From positions 37,543,047-37,607,046 of the forward strand of contig OZ024748.1 in the NCBI GenBank assembly GCA_964016885.1: 64,000 bases of DNA. Direction: 5' to 3'. The position numbers were made by a program, and so were the translations under genes. How positions within the stretch are numbered: position 1 is the first letter of the stretch; each line of letters starts with the position of its first letter. Below, in pieces: positions 26,575-39,190 of the stretch. Under the pieces are notes generated by a model. The model made no database searches and was not told the origin of the DNA. It saw only the letters and a list, made by a program, of their open reading frames with translations. This DNA comes from Eledone cirrhosa (Eukaryota; Mollusca; Cephalopoda; Octopoda; Eledonidae).

Positions 26575-29214
26575 TTAACTACCTCTAGATCTAGTATGAC
26601 AATGTCAGTGTCAGTGTTAACTACCTCTAGATCTAGTGTGACAATGTTAGTGTCAGTGTTAACTACCTCTAGATCTAGTATGACAATGTCAGTGTCATTG
26701 TTAACTATCTCTAGATCTAGTGTGACAATATCAGTGTCAGGGTTAACTACCTCAAGATCTAGTGTGACAATGTTAGTGTAAGTGTTAACAACCTCTAGAT
26801 CTAGTATGACAATGTTAGTGTCAGTGTTAACTACCTGTAGATCTAGTATGACAATGTCAGTGTCAGGGTTAACTACCTCTAGATCTACTATGACAATGTT
26901 AGTGTCAGTGTTAACTACCACTAGATCTAGTGTGACAATGTTAGTGTCAGTGTTAACTACCTCTAGATCTAGTGTGACAATGTTAGTGTCAGTGTTAACT
27001 ACCACTAGATCTAGTATGACAATGTCAGTGTCAGTGTTAACTACCTCTAGATCTAGTATTACAATGTTAGTGTCAGTGTTAACTACCTCTAGATCTAGTG
27101 TGACAATGTTAGTGTCAGTGTTAACTACCACTAGATGTAGTATGACAATGTCAGTGTCAGTGTTAACTACCTCTAGATCTAGTGTGACAATGTTAGTGTC
27201 AGTGTTAACTACCTCTAGATCTAGTGTGACAATGTTAGTGTCAGTGTTAACTACCTCTAGATATAGTATGACAATGTCAGTGTCAGTGTTAACTACCTCT
27301 AGATCTAGTATGCCAATGTTAGTGTCAGTGTTAACTACCTCAAGATCTAGTGTGACAATGTTAGTGTCAGTGTTAACTACCTCTAGATCTAGTGTGACAA
27401 TGTTAGTGTCAGTGTTAACTACCACTAGATCTAGTATGACAATGTCAGTGTCAGTGTTAACTACCTCTAGATCTAGTGTGACAATGTTAGTGTCAGTGTT
27501 AACTACCACTAGATCTAGTATGACAATGTAAGTGTCAGTGTTAACTACCTCTAGATCTAGTATGACAATGTTAGTGTCAGTGTTAACTACCTCTAGATCT
27601 AGTGTGACAATGTCAGTGTCAGTGTTAACTACCTCAAGATCTAGTGTGACAATGTTAGTGTCAGTGTTAACTACCTCTAGATCTAGTGTGACAATGTTAG
27701 TGTCAGTGTTAACTACCTCTAGATCTAGTATGACAATGTCAGTGTCAGTGTTAACTACCTCTAGATCTAGTATGACAATTTCAGTGTCAGTGTTAACTAC
27801 CTCTAGATCTAGTATGTCAATGTCAGTGTCAGGGTTAACTACCTCTAGATCTAGTGTGACAATGTTAGTGTCAGTGTTAACTACCACAAGATCTAGTATG
27901 ACAATGTTAGTGTCAGTGTTAACTACCTCTAGATCTAGTGTGACAATGTTAGTGTCAGTGTTAACTACCTGTAGATCTAGTATGACAATGTCAGTGTCAG
28001 GGTTAACTACCTCTAGATCTACTATGACAATGTTAGTGTCAGTGTTAACTACCACTAGATCTAGTATGACAATGTCAGTGTCAGGGTTAACTACCTCTAG
28101 ATCTAGTATGACAATGTTAGTGTCAGTGTTAACTACCTCTAGATCTAGTATGACAATGTTAGTGTCAGTGTTAACTACCTCTAGATCTAGTAAGACAATG
28201 TCAGTGTCAGGGTTAACTACCTCTAGATCTAGTATGACAATGTTAGTGTCAGTGTTAACTACCTCTAGATCTAGTATGACAATGTTAGTGTCAGTGTTAA
28301 CTACCACTAGATCTAGTATGACAATGTCAGTGTCAGGGTTAACTACCTCTAGATCTAGTATGACAATGTTAGTGTCAGTGTTAACTACCTCTAGATCTAG
28401 TATGACAATGTTAGTGTCAGTGTTAACTACCTCAAGATCTAGTATGACAATGTTCGTGTCAGTGTTAACTACCTCTAGATATAGTATGACAATGTCAGTG
28501 TCAGGGTTAACTACCTCTAGATCTAGTATGACAATGTTAGTGTCAGTGTAAACTACCTCTAGATCTAGTATGACAATGTTAGTGTCAGTGTTAACTACCT
28601 CTAGATCTAGTATGACAGTGTTCGTGTCAGTGTTAACTACCTCTAGATATAGTATGACAATGTCAGTGTCAGTGTTAACTACCACTAGATCTAGTGTGAC
28701 AATGTCAGTGTCAGTGTTAACTACCTCAAGATCTAGTGTGACAATGTTAGTGTCAGTGTTAACTACCTCTAGATCTAGTATGACAATGTTAGTGTCAGTG
28801 TTAACTACCACTAGATCTAGTGTGACAATGTCAGTGTCAGTGTTAACTACCTCAAGATCTAGTGTGACAATGTTAGTGTCAGTGTTAACTACCTCTAGAT
28901 CTAGTGTGACAATGTTAGTGTCAGTGTTAACTACCACTAGATCTAGTATGACAATGTCAGTGTCAGTGTTAACTACCTCTAGATCTAGTATGACAATGTT
29001 AGTGTCAGTGTTAACTACCTCTAGATCTAGTGTGACAATGTCAGTGTCAGAGTTAACTACCTCAAGATCTAGTGTGACAATGTTAGTGTCAGTGTTAACT
29101 ACCTCTAGATCTAGTGTGACAATGTTAGTGTCAGTGTTAACTACCTCTAGATCTAGTGTGACAATGTTAGTGTCAGTGTTAACTACCACTAGATCTAGTA
29201 TGACAATGTCATAG
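26575..29214. repeat. Domain A HOR block A10, 2,640 bp
   Basis: It is the counterpart of A6 at offset 9,426 bp, with markers at 26779 and 27529 and the 36-mer at 29179-29214. A private T-to-A change near 28,550 (GTGTAAACTACC) is not in the other 1,683-bp copies, so it arose after the duplication. Confidence 0.93.
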
Positions 29215-31812
29215 TTAACTACCTCTAGATCTAGTATGACAATGTCAGTGTCAGTGTTAACTACCTCTAGATCTAGTGTGACAATGTTAGTGTCAGTGTT
29301 AACTACCTCTAGATCTAGTATGACAATGTTAGTGTCATTGTTAACTACCTCTAGATCTAGTGTGACAATGTTAGTGTCAGTGTTAACTACCTCTAGATCT
29401 AGTATGACAATGTCAGTGTCAGTGTTAACTACCTCTAGATCTAGTATGACAATGTCAGTGTCAGTGTTAACTACCTCTAGATCTAGTATGACAATGTTAG
29501 TGTCAGTGTTAACTACCTCTAGATCTAGTGTGACAATGTTAATGTCAGTGTTAACTACCTCTAGGTCTAGTATGACAATGTTAGTGTCAGTGTTAACTAC
29601 CACTAGATCTAGTATGACAATGTTAGTGTCAGTGTTAACTACCTCTAGATCTAGTATGGCAATGTTAGTGACAGTGTTAACTACCTCTAGATCTAGTATG
29701 ACAATGTTAGTGTCAGTGTTAACTACCTCTAGATCTAGTATGACAATGTCAGTGTCATTGTTAACTATCTCTAGATCTAGTGTGACAATATCAGTGTCAG
29801 GGTTAACTACCTCAAGATCTAGTGTGACAATGTTAGTGTAAGTGTTAACAACCTCTAGATCTAGTATGACAATGTTAGTGTCAGTGTTAACTACCTCTAG
29901 ATCTAGTATGACAATGTCAGTGTCAGGGTTAACTACCTCAAGATCTAGTATGACAATGTCAGTGTCAGTGTTAACTACCTCTAGATCTAGTGAGACGATG
30001 TTAGTGTCAGTGTTAACTACCTGTAGATCTAGTATGACAATGTCAGTGTCAGGGTTAACTACCTCTAGATCTACTATGACAATGTTAGTGTCAGTGTTAA
30101 CTACCTCTAGATCTAGTGTGACAATGTTAGTGTCAGTGTTAACTACCACTAGATCTAGTATGACAATGTCAGTGTCAGTGTTAACTACCTCTAGATCTAG
30201 TATTACAATGTTAGTGTCAGTGTTAACTACCTCTAGATCTAGTGTGACAATGTTAGTGTCAGTGTTAACTACCACTAGATGTAGTATGACAATGTCAGTG
30301 TCAGTGTTAACTACCTCTAGATCTAGTATGACAATGTTAGTGTCAGTGTTAACTACCACTAGATCTAGTGTGACAATGTCAGTGTCAGTGTTAACTACCT
30401 CAAGATCTAGTGTGACAATGTTAGTGTCAGTGTTAACTACCTCTAGATCTAGTGTGACAATGTTAGTGTCAGTGTTAACTACCACTAGATCTAGTATGAC
30501 AATGTCAGTGTCAGTGTTAACTACCTCTAGATCTAGTGTGACAATGTTAGTGTCAGTGTTAACTACCTGTAGATCTAGTATGACAATGTCAGTGTCAGGG
30601 TTAACTACCTCTAGATCTACTATGACAATGTTAGTGTCAGTGTTAACTACCACTAGATCTAGTATGACAATGTCAGTGTCAGGGTTAACTACCTCTAGAT
30701 CTAGTATGACAATGTTAGTGTCAGTGTTAACTACCTCTAGATCTAGTATGACAATGTTAGTGTCAGTGTTAACTACCTCTAGATCTAGTAAGACAATGTC
30801 AGTGTCAGGGTTAACTACCTCTAGATCTAGTATGACAATGTTAGTGTCAGTGTTAACTACCTCTAGATCTAGTATGACAATGTTAGTGTCAGTGTTAACT
30901 ACCACTAGATCTAGTATGACAATGTCAGTGTCAGGGTTAACTACCTCTAGATCTAGTATGACAATGTTAGTGTCAGTGTTAACTACCTCTAGATCTAGTA
31001 TGACAATGTTAGTGTCAGTGTTAACTACCTCAAGATCTAGTATGACAATGTTCGTGTCAGTGTTAACTACCTCTAGATATAGTATGACAATGTCAGTGTC
31101 AGGGTTAACTACCTCTAGATCTAGTATGACAATGTTAGTGTCAGTGTTAACTACCTCTAGATCTAGTATGACAATGTTAGTGTCAGTGTTAACTACCTCT
31201 AGATCTAGTATGACAGTGTTCGTGTCAGTGTTAACTACCTCTAGATATAGTATGACAATGTCAGTGTCAGTGTTAACTACCACTAGATCTAGTGTGACAA
31301 TGTCAGTGTCAGTGTTAACTACCTCAAGATCTAGTGTGACAATGTTAGTGTCAGTGTTAACTACCTCTAGATCTAGTATGACAATGTTAGTGTCAGTGTT
31401 AACTACCACTAGATCTAGTGTGACAATGTCAGTGTCAGTGTTAACTACCTCAAGATCTAGTGTGACAATGTTAGTGTCAGTGTTAACTACCTCTAGATCT
31501 AGTGTGACAATGTTAGTGTCAGTGTTAACTACCACTAGATCTAGTATGACAATGTCAGTGTCAGTGTTAACTACCTCTAGATCTAGTATGACAATGTTAG
31601 TGTCAGTGTTAACTACCTCTAGATCTAGTGTGACAATGTCAGTGTCAGTGTTAACTACCTCAAGATCTAGTGTGACAATGTTAGTGTCAGTGTTAACTAC
31701 CTCTAGATCTAGTGTGACAATGTTAGTGTCAGTGTTAACTACCTCTAGATCTAGTGTGACAATGTTAGTGTCAGTGTTAACTACCACTAGATCTAGTATG
31801 ACAATGTCATAG
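29215..31812. repeat. Domain A HOR block A11, 2,598 bp
   Basis: It is the counterpart of A7, shorter by exactly one 42-mer: near 30,085-30,130 a unit with ACTAGATCTAGTGTG that A7 has at 20,671-20,712 is absent. The shared GGTCTAG variant is near 29,564. The marker GTGTAAGTG is at 29839 and the 36-mer at 31777-31812. Confidence 0.92.
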
Positions 31813-34800
31813 TTAACTACCTCTAGATCTAGTATGACAATGTCAGTGTCAGTGTTAACTACCTCTAGATCTAGTGTGACAATGTTAGTGTCAGTGTTAA
31901 CTACCTCTAGATCTAGTATGACAATGTTAGTGTCATTGTTAACTACCTCTAGATCTAGTGTGACAATGTTAGTGTCAGTGTTAACTACCTCTAGATCTAG
32001 TATGACAATGTCAGTGTCAGTGTTAACTACCTCTAGATCTAGTATGACAATGTCAGTGTCAGTGTTAACTACCTCTAGATCTAGTATGACAATGTTAGTG
32101 TCAGTGTTAACTACCTCTAGATCTAGTGTGACAATGTTAATGTCAGTGTTAACTACCTCTAGATCTAGTATGACAATGTTAGTGTCAGTGTTAACAACCA
32201 CTAGATCTAGTATGACAATGTTAGTGTCAGTGTTAACTACCTCTAGATCTAGTATGGCAATGTTAGTGACAGTGTTAACTACCTCTAGATCTAGTATGAC
32301 AATGTTAGTGTCAGTGTTAACTACCTCTAGATCTAGTATGACAATGTCAGTGTCATTGTTAACTATCTCTAGATCTAGTGTGACAATATCAGTGTCAGGG
32401 TTAACTACCTCAAGATCTAGTGTGACAATGTTAGTGTAAGTGTTAACAACCTCTAGATCTAGTATGACAATGTTAGTGTCAGTTTTAACTACCTCTAGAT
32501 CTAGTATGACAATGTCAGTGTCAGGGTTAACTACCTCAAGATCTAGTATGACAATGTCAGTGTCAGTGTTAACTACCTCTAGATCTAGTGAGACGATGTT
32601 AGTGTCAGTGTTAACTACCTGTAGATCTAGTATGACAATGTCAGTGTCAGGGTTAACTACCTCTAGATCTACTATGACAATGTTAGTGTCAGTGTTAACT
32701 ACCACTAGATCTAGTGTGACAATGTTAGTGTCAGTGTTAACTACCTCTAGATCTAGTGTGACAATGTTAGTGTCAGTGTTAACTACCACTAGATCTAGTA
32801 TGACAATGTCAGTGTCAGTGTTAACTACCTCTAGATCTAGTATTACAATGTTAGTGTCAGTGTTAACTACCTCTAGATCTAGTGTGACAATGTTAGTGTC
32901 AGTGTTAACTACCACTAGATGTAGTATGACAATGTCAGTGTCAGTGTTAACTACCTCTAGATCTAGTATGACAATGTTAGTGTCAGTGTTAACTACCACT
33001 AGATCTAGTGTGACAATGTCAGTGTCAGTGTTAACTACCTCAAGATCTAGTGTGACAATGTTAGTGTCAGTGTTAACTACCTCTAGATCTAGTGTGACAA
33101 TGTTAGTGTCAGTGTTAACTACCACTAGATGTAGTATGACAATGTCAGTGTCAGTGTTAACTACCTCTAGATCTAGTATGACAATGTTAGTGTCAGTGTT
33201 AACTACCACTAGATCTAGTGTGACAATGTCAGTGTCAGTGTTAACTACCTCAAGATCTAGTATGACAATGTCAGTGTCAGTGTTACCTACCTCTAGATCT
33301 AGTGTGACAATGTTAGTGTCAGTGTTAACTACCTCTAGATATAGTATGACAATGTCAGTGTCAGTGTTAACTACCTCTAGATCTAGTATGACAATGTTAG
33401 TGTCAGTGTTAACTACCTCTAGATATAGTATGACAATGTCAGTGTCAGTGTTAACTACCTCTAGATCTAGTATGACAATGTTCGTGTCAGTGTTAACTAC
33501 CTCTAGATATAGTATGACAATGTCAGTGTCAGTGTTAACTACCACTAGATCTAGTGTGACAATGTCAGTGTCAGTGTTAACTACCTCAAGATCTAGTGTG
33601 ACAATGTTAGTGTCAGTGTTAACTACCTCTAGATCTAGTATGACAATGTTAGTGTCAGTGTTAACTACCACTAGATCTAGTGTGACAATGTCAGTGTCAG
33701 TGTTAACTACCTCAAGATCTAGTGTGACAATGTTAGTGTCAGTGTTAACTACCTCTAGATCTAGTGTGACAATGTTAGTGTCAGTGTTAACTACCACTAG
33801 ATCTAGTATGACAATGTCAGTGTCAGTGTTAACTACCTCTAGATCTAGTGTGACAATGTTAGTGTCAGTGTTAACTACCACTAGATCTAGTATGACAATG
33901 TCAGTGTCAGTGTTAACTACCTCTAGATCTAGTATGACAATGTTCGTGTCAGTGTTAACTACCTCTAGATATAGTATGACAATGTCAGTGTCAGTGTTAA
34001 CTACCACTAGATCTAGTGTGACAATGTCAGTGTCAGTGTTAACTACCTCAAGATCTAGTGTGACAATGTTAGTGTCAGTGTTAACTACCTCTAGATCTAG
34101 TGTGACAATGTTAGTGTCAGTGTTAACTACCACTAGATCTAGTATGACAATGTCAGTGTCAGTGTTAACTACCTCTAGATCTAGTGTGACAATGTTAGTG
34201 TCAGTGTTAACTACCACTAGATCTAGTATGACAATGTCAGTGTCAGTGTTAACTACCTCTAGATCTAGTATGACAATGTTAGTGTCAGTGTTAACTACCT
34301 CTAGATCTAGTGTGACAATGTCAGTGTCAGTGTTAACTACCTCAAGATCTAGTGTGACAATGTTAGTGTCAGTGTTAACTACCTCTAGATCTAGTGTGAC
34401 AATGTTACTGTCAGTGTTAACTACCTCTAGATATAGTATGACAATGTCAGTGTCAGTGTTAACTACCTCTAGATATAGTATGACAATGTCAGTGTCAGTG
34501 TTAACTACCACAAGATCTAGTGTGACAATGTTAGTGTCAGTGTTAACTACCTCTAGATCTAGTATGACAATGTCAGTGTCAGTGTTAACTACCTCTAGAT
34601 CTAGTATGACAATGTCAGTGTCAGTGTTAACTACCTCTAGATCTAGTATGACAATGTTAGTGTCAGTGTTAACTACCTCTAGATCTAGTGTGACAATGTT
34701 AGTGTCAGTGTTAACTACCTCTAGATATAGTATGACAATGTCAGTGTCAGGGTTAACTACCTCAAGATCTAGTATGACAATGTCAGTGTCAGTGTTAACT

Positions 34801-35460
34801 ACCTCTAGATCTAGTGAGACGATGTTAGTGTCAGTGTTAACTACCTGTAGATCTAGTATGACAATGTCAGTGTCAGGGTTAACTACCTCTAGATCTACTA
34901 TGACAATGTTAGTGTCAGTGTTAACTACCACTAGATCTAGTATGACAATGTCAGTGTCAGTGTTACCTACCTCTAGATCTAGTATGACAATGTTAGTGTC
35001 AGTGTTAACTACCACTAGATGTAGTTTGACAATGTCAGTGTCAGTGTTAACTACCTCAAGATCTAGTGTGACAATGTTAGTGTCAGTGTTAACTACCTCT
35101 AGATCTAGTGTGACAATGTTAGTGTCAGTGTTAACTACCACTAGATCTAGTATGACAATGTCAGTGTCAGTGTTAACTACCTCTAGATCTAGTATGACAA
35201 TGTTCGTGTCAGTGTTAACTACCTCTAGATATAGTATGACAATGTCAGTGTCAGTGTTAACTACCACTAGATCTAGTGTGATAATGTCAGTGTCAGTGTT
35301 AACTACCTCAAGATCTAGTGTGACAATGTTAGTGTCAGTGTTAACTACCTCTAGATCTAGTGTGACAATGTTAGTGTCAGTGTTAACTAGCTCTAGATCT
35401 AGTGTGACAATGTTAGTGTCAGTGTTAACTACCACTAGATCTAGTATGACAATGTCATAG
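31813..35460. repeat. Domain A HOR block A12, 3,648 bp, rearranged interior
   Basis: The proximal 840 bp match block A8. The interior then differs from all earlier blocks. GATGTAGTATGAC occurs at 32,919 and again 210 bp (five units) later, and runs of GATATAG units appear near 33,340, 33,425, 33,505, 34,430 and 34,475. The distal part carries GATGTAGTTTGAC (near 35,019), ATAATGTCAG (35,281) and TTAACTAGC (near 35,383), all shared with A13. It has the same length as A4 but a different composition. Confidence 0.91.
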
Positions 35461-37758
35461 TTAACTACCTCTAGATCTAGTATGACAATGTCAGTGTCAG
35501 TGTTAACTACCTCTAGATCTAGTGTGACAATGTTAGTGTCAGTGTTAACTACCTCTAGATCTAGTATGACAATGTTAGTGTCATTGTTAACTACCTCTAG
35601 ATCTAGTGTGACAATGTTAGTGTCAGTGTTAACTACCTCTAGATCTAGTATCACAATGTCAGTGTCAGTGTTAACTACCTCTAGATCTAGTATGACAATG
35701 TCAGTGTCAGTGTTAACTACCTCTAGATCTAGTATGACAATGTTAGTGTCAGTGTTAACTACCTCTAGATCTAGTGTGACAATGTTAATGTCAGTGTTAA
35801 CTACCTCTAGATCTAGTATGACAATGTTAGTGTCAGTGTTAACTACCACTAGATCTAGTATGACAATGTTAGTGTCAGTGTTAACTACCTCTAGATCTAG
35901 TATGGCAATGTCAGTGTCAGTGTTAACTACCTCTAGATCTAGTATGACAATGTTAGTGTCAGTGTTAACTACCTCTGGATCTAGTATGACAATGTCAGTG
36001 TCAGTGTTAACTACCACTAGATCTAGTGTGACAATGTCAGTGTCAGGTTTACCTACCTCAAGATCTAGTGTGACAATGTCAGTGTCAGTGTTAACTACCA
36101 CTAGATCTAGTGTGACAATGTCAGTGTCAGGTTTAACTACCTTAAGATCTAGTGTGACAATGGTAGTGACAGTGTTAACTACCTCTAGATCTAGTATGAC
36201 AATGTTAGTGTCAGTGTTAACTACCACTAGATCTAGTATGACAATGTTAGTGTCAGTGTTAACTACCTCTAGATCTAGTATGACAATGTTAGTGTCAGTG
36301 TTAACTACCTCTAGATCTAGTATGACAATGTCAGTGTCATTGTTAACTATCTCTAGATCTAGTGTGACAATATCAGTGTCAGGGTTAACTACCTCAAGAT
36401 CTAGTGTGACAATGTTAGTGTCAGTGTTAACAACCTCTAGATCTAGTATGACAATGTTAGTGTCAGTGTTAACTACCTCTAGATCTAGTATGACAATGTC
36501 AGTGTCAGGGTTAACTACCTCTAGATATAGTATGACAATGTCAGTGTTAACTACCACAAGATCTAGTGTGACAATGTTAGTGTCAGTGTTAACTACCTCT
36601 AGATCTAGTATGACAATGTCAGTGTCAGTGTTAACTACCTCTAGATCTAGTATGACAATGTTAGTGTCAGTGTTAACTACCTCTAGATCTAGTATGACAA
36701 TGTCAGTGTCAGTGTTAACTACCTCTAGATCTAGTATGACAATGTTAGTGTCAGTGTTAACTACCTCTAGATATAGTATGACAATGTCAGTGTCAGTGTT
36801 AACTACCACAAGATCTAGTGTGACAATGTTAGTGTCAGTGTTAACTACCACAAGATCTAGTGTGACAATGTTAGTGTCAGTGTTAACTACCTCTAGATCT
36901 AGTATGACAATGTCAGTGTCAGTGTTAACTACCTCTAGATCTAGTATGACAATGTCAGTGTCAGTGTTAACTACCTCTAGATCTAGTATGACAATGTTAG
37001 TGTCAGTGTTAACTACCTCTAGATCTAGTGTGACAATGTTAGTGTCAGTGTTAACTACCTCTAGATATAGTATGACAATGTCAGTGTCAGTGTTAACTAC
37101 CTCTAGATCTAGTGAGACGATGTTAGTGTCAGTGTTAACTACCTGTAGATCTAGTATGACAATGTCAGTGTCAGGGTTAACTACCTCTAGATCTACTATG
37201 ACAATGTTAGTGTCAGTGTTAACTACCACTAGATCTAGTATGACAATGTCAGTGTCAGTGTTACCTACCTCTAGATCTAGTATGACAATGTTAGTGTCAG
37301 TGTTAACTACCACTAGATGTAGTTTGACAATGTCAGTGTCAGTATTAACTACCTCAAGATCTAGTGTGACAATGTTAGTGTCAGTGTTAACTACCTCTAG
37401 ATCTAGTGTGACAATGTTAGTGTCAGTGTTAACTACGACTAGATCTAGTATGACAATGTCAGTGTCAGTGTTAACTACCTCTAGATCTAGTATGACAATG
37501 TTCGTGTCAGTGTTAACTACCTCAAGATATAGTATGACAATGTCAGTGTCAGTGTTAACTACCACTAGATCTAGTGTGATAATGTCAGTGTCAGTGTTAA
37601 CTACCTCAAGATCTAGTGTGACAATGTTAGTGTCAGTGTTAACTACCTCTAGATCTAGTGTGACAATGTTAGTGTCAGTGTTAACTAGCTCTAGATCTAG
37701 TGTGACAATGTTAGTGTCAGTGTTAACTACCACTAGATCTAGTATGACAATGTCATAG
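35461..37758. repeat. Domain A HOR block A13, 2,298 bp
   Basis: The length fits 53 units of 42 bp plus two 36-mers. The extra 36-mer (one hexamer lost) is near 36,541. The distal part repeats the end of A12 at an offset of 2,298 bp (for example the GTTTGAC unit at 37,321 against 35,023). Several private substitutions sit in the proximal part: TATCAC near 35,650, TCTGGATC near 35,975, CTTAAG near 36,141 and ATGGTAG near 36,160. This copy therefore looks older or less homogenised than A14. Confidence 0.92.
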
Positions 37759-39190
37759 TTAACTACCTCTAGATCTAGTATGACAATGTCAGTGTCAGTG
37801 TTAACTACCTCTAGATCTAGTGTGACAATGTTAGTGTCAGTGTTAACTACCTCTAGATCTAGTATGACAATGTTAGTGTCATTGTTAACTACCTCTAGAT
37901 CTAGTGTGACAATGTTAGTGTCAGTGTTAACTACCTCTAGATCTAGTATGACAATGTCAGTGTCAGTGTTAACTACCTCTAGATCTAGTATGACAATGTC
38001 AGTGTCAGTGTTAACTACCTCTAGATCTAGTATGACAATGTTAGTGTCAGTGTTAACTACCTCTAGATCTAGTGTGACAATGTTAATGTCAGTGTTAACT
38101 ACCTCTAGATCTAGTATGACAATGTTAGTGTCAGTGTTAACTACCACTAGATCTAGTATGACAATGTTAGTGTCAGTGTTAACTACCTCTAGATCTAGTA
38201 TGGCAATGTCAGTGTCAGTGTTAACTACCTCTAGATCTAGTATGACAATGTTAGTGTCAGTGTTAACTACCTCTAGATCTAGTATGACAATGTCAGTGTC
38301 AGTGTTAACTACCACTAGATCTAGTGTGACAATGTCAGTGTCAGGTTTACCTACCTCAAGATCTAGTGTGACAATGTCAGTGTCAGTGTTAACTACCACT
38401 AGATCTAGTGTGACAATGTCAGTGTCAGGTTTAACTACCTCAAGATCTAGTGTGACAATGTTAGTGACAGTGTTAACTACCTCTAGATCTAGTATGACAA
38501 TGTTAGTGTCAGTGTTAACTACCACTAGATCTAGTATGACAATGTTAGTGTCAGTGTTAACTACCTCTAGATCTAGTATGACAATGTTAGTGTCAGTGTT
38601 AACTACCTCTAGATCTAGTATGACAATGTCAGTGTCATTGTTAACTATCTCTAGATCTAGTGTGACAATATCAGTGTCAGGGTTAACTACCTCAAGATCT
38701 AGTGTGACAATGTTAGTGTCAGTGTTAACAACCTCTAGATCTAGTATGACAATGTTAGTGTCAGTGTTAACTACCTCTAGATCTAGTATGACAATGTCAG
38801 TGTCAGGGTTAACTACCTCAAGATCTAGTATGACAATGTCAGTGTCAGTGTTAACTACCTCTAGATCTAGTGAGACGATGTTAGTGTCAGTGTTAACTAC
38901 CTGTAGATCTAGTATGACAATGTCAGTGTCAGGGTTAACTACCTCTAGATCTACTATGACAATGTTAGTGTCAGTGTTAACTACCACTAGATCTAGTGTG
39001 ACAATGTTAGTGTCAGTGTTAACTACCTCTAGATCTAGTGTGACAATGTTAGTGTCAGTGTTAACTACCACTAGATCTAGTATGACAATGTCAGTGTCAG
39101 TGTTAACTACCTCTAGATCTAGTATTACAATGTTAGTGTCAGTGTTAACTACCTCTAGATCTAGTGTGACAATGTTAGTGTCAGTGTTAA
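37759..39190. repeat. Domain A HOR block A14, last and incomplete
   Basis: It starts like A13 and shares GGTTTACCTACC (38,344; 36,046 in A13) but lacks A13's private substitutions. Similarity to domain A continues through the TATTACAATG unit near 39,125. From about 39,190 the units carry ATGGCA and the sequence passes into domain B without a closing ATGTCATAG 36-mer. The end is approximate. Confidence 0.85.

Larger units (their letters stand above)
23269..32652. repeat. 9.4-kb super-HOR, right copy
   Basis: It is a direct, same-orientation copy of the preceding 9.4 kb, shorter by one 42-mer lost near 30,100. Rare shared variants (GGTCTAG, TTAACAACCACTAG, CAGTTTTAAC) show true copy descent. 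Private changes in this copy include TCAGTG near 23,635 and the TAA near 28,550. After about 32,652 the two copies diverge. Confidence 0.88.
1..39190. repeat. Array domain A: 42-mer HORs with rare 36-mer markers
   Basis: Nearly all units are 42 bp. The main exceptions are 36-mers ending ATGTCATAG, one per HOR block, ending at 3984, 8514, 10440, 14088, 17148, 19788, 22428, 23514, 26574, 29214, 31812, 35460 and 37758. One further 36-mer lies near 36,541. Typical domain variants are TGTGAC, TCAAGATCT, GATATAG and TTCGTG. All lengths are multiples of six, so the triplet register never changes. Two further substitution markers recur in fixed places: ATGTAAGTG (2215, 6745, 12403, 15463, 18103, 24889, 27529) and GTGTAAGTG (14713, 17353, 20413, 23053, 24139, 26779, 29839, 32437). 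The right boundary is approximate. Confidence 0.95.

Noticed and set aside
14089..32652. Assembly artefact as sole explanation of the 9.4-kb copy
   Set aside because: The copies carry private differences (one unit lost near 30,100, TAA near 28,550, TCAGTG near 23,635), which favours two real copies, though spanning reads are needed to be sure.
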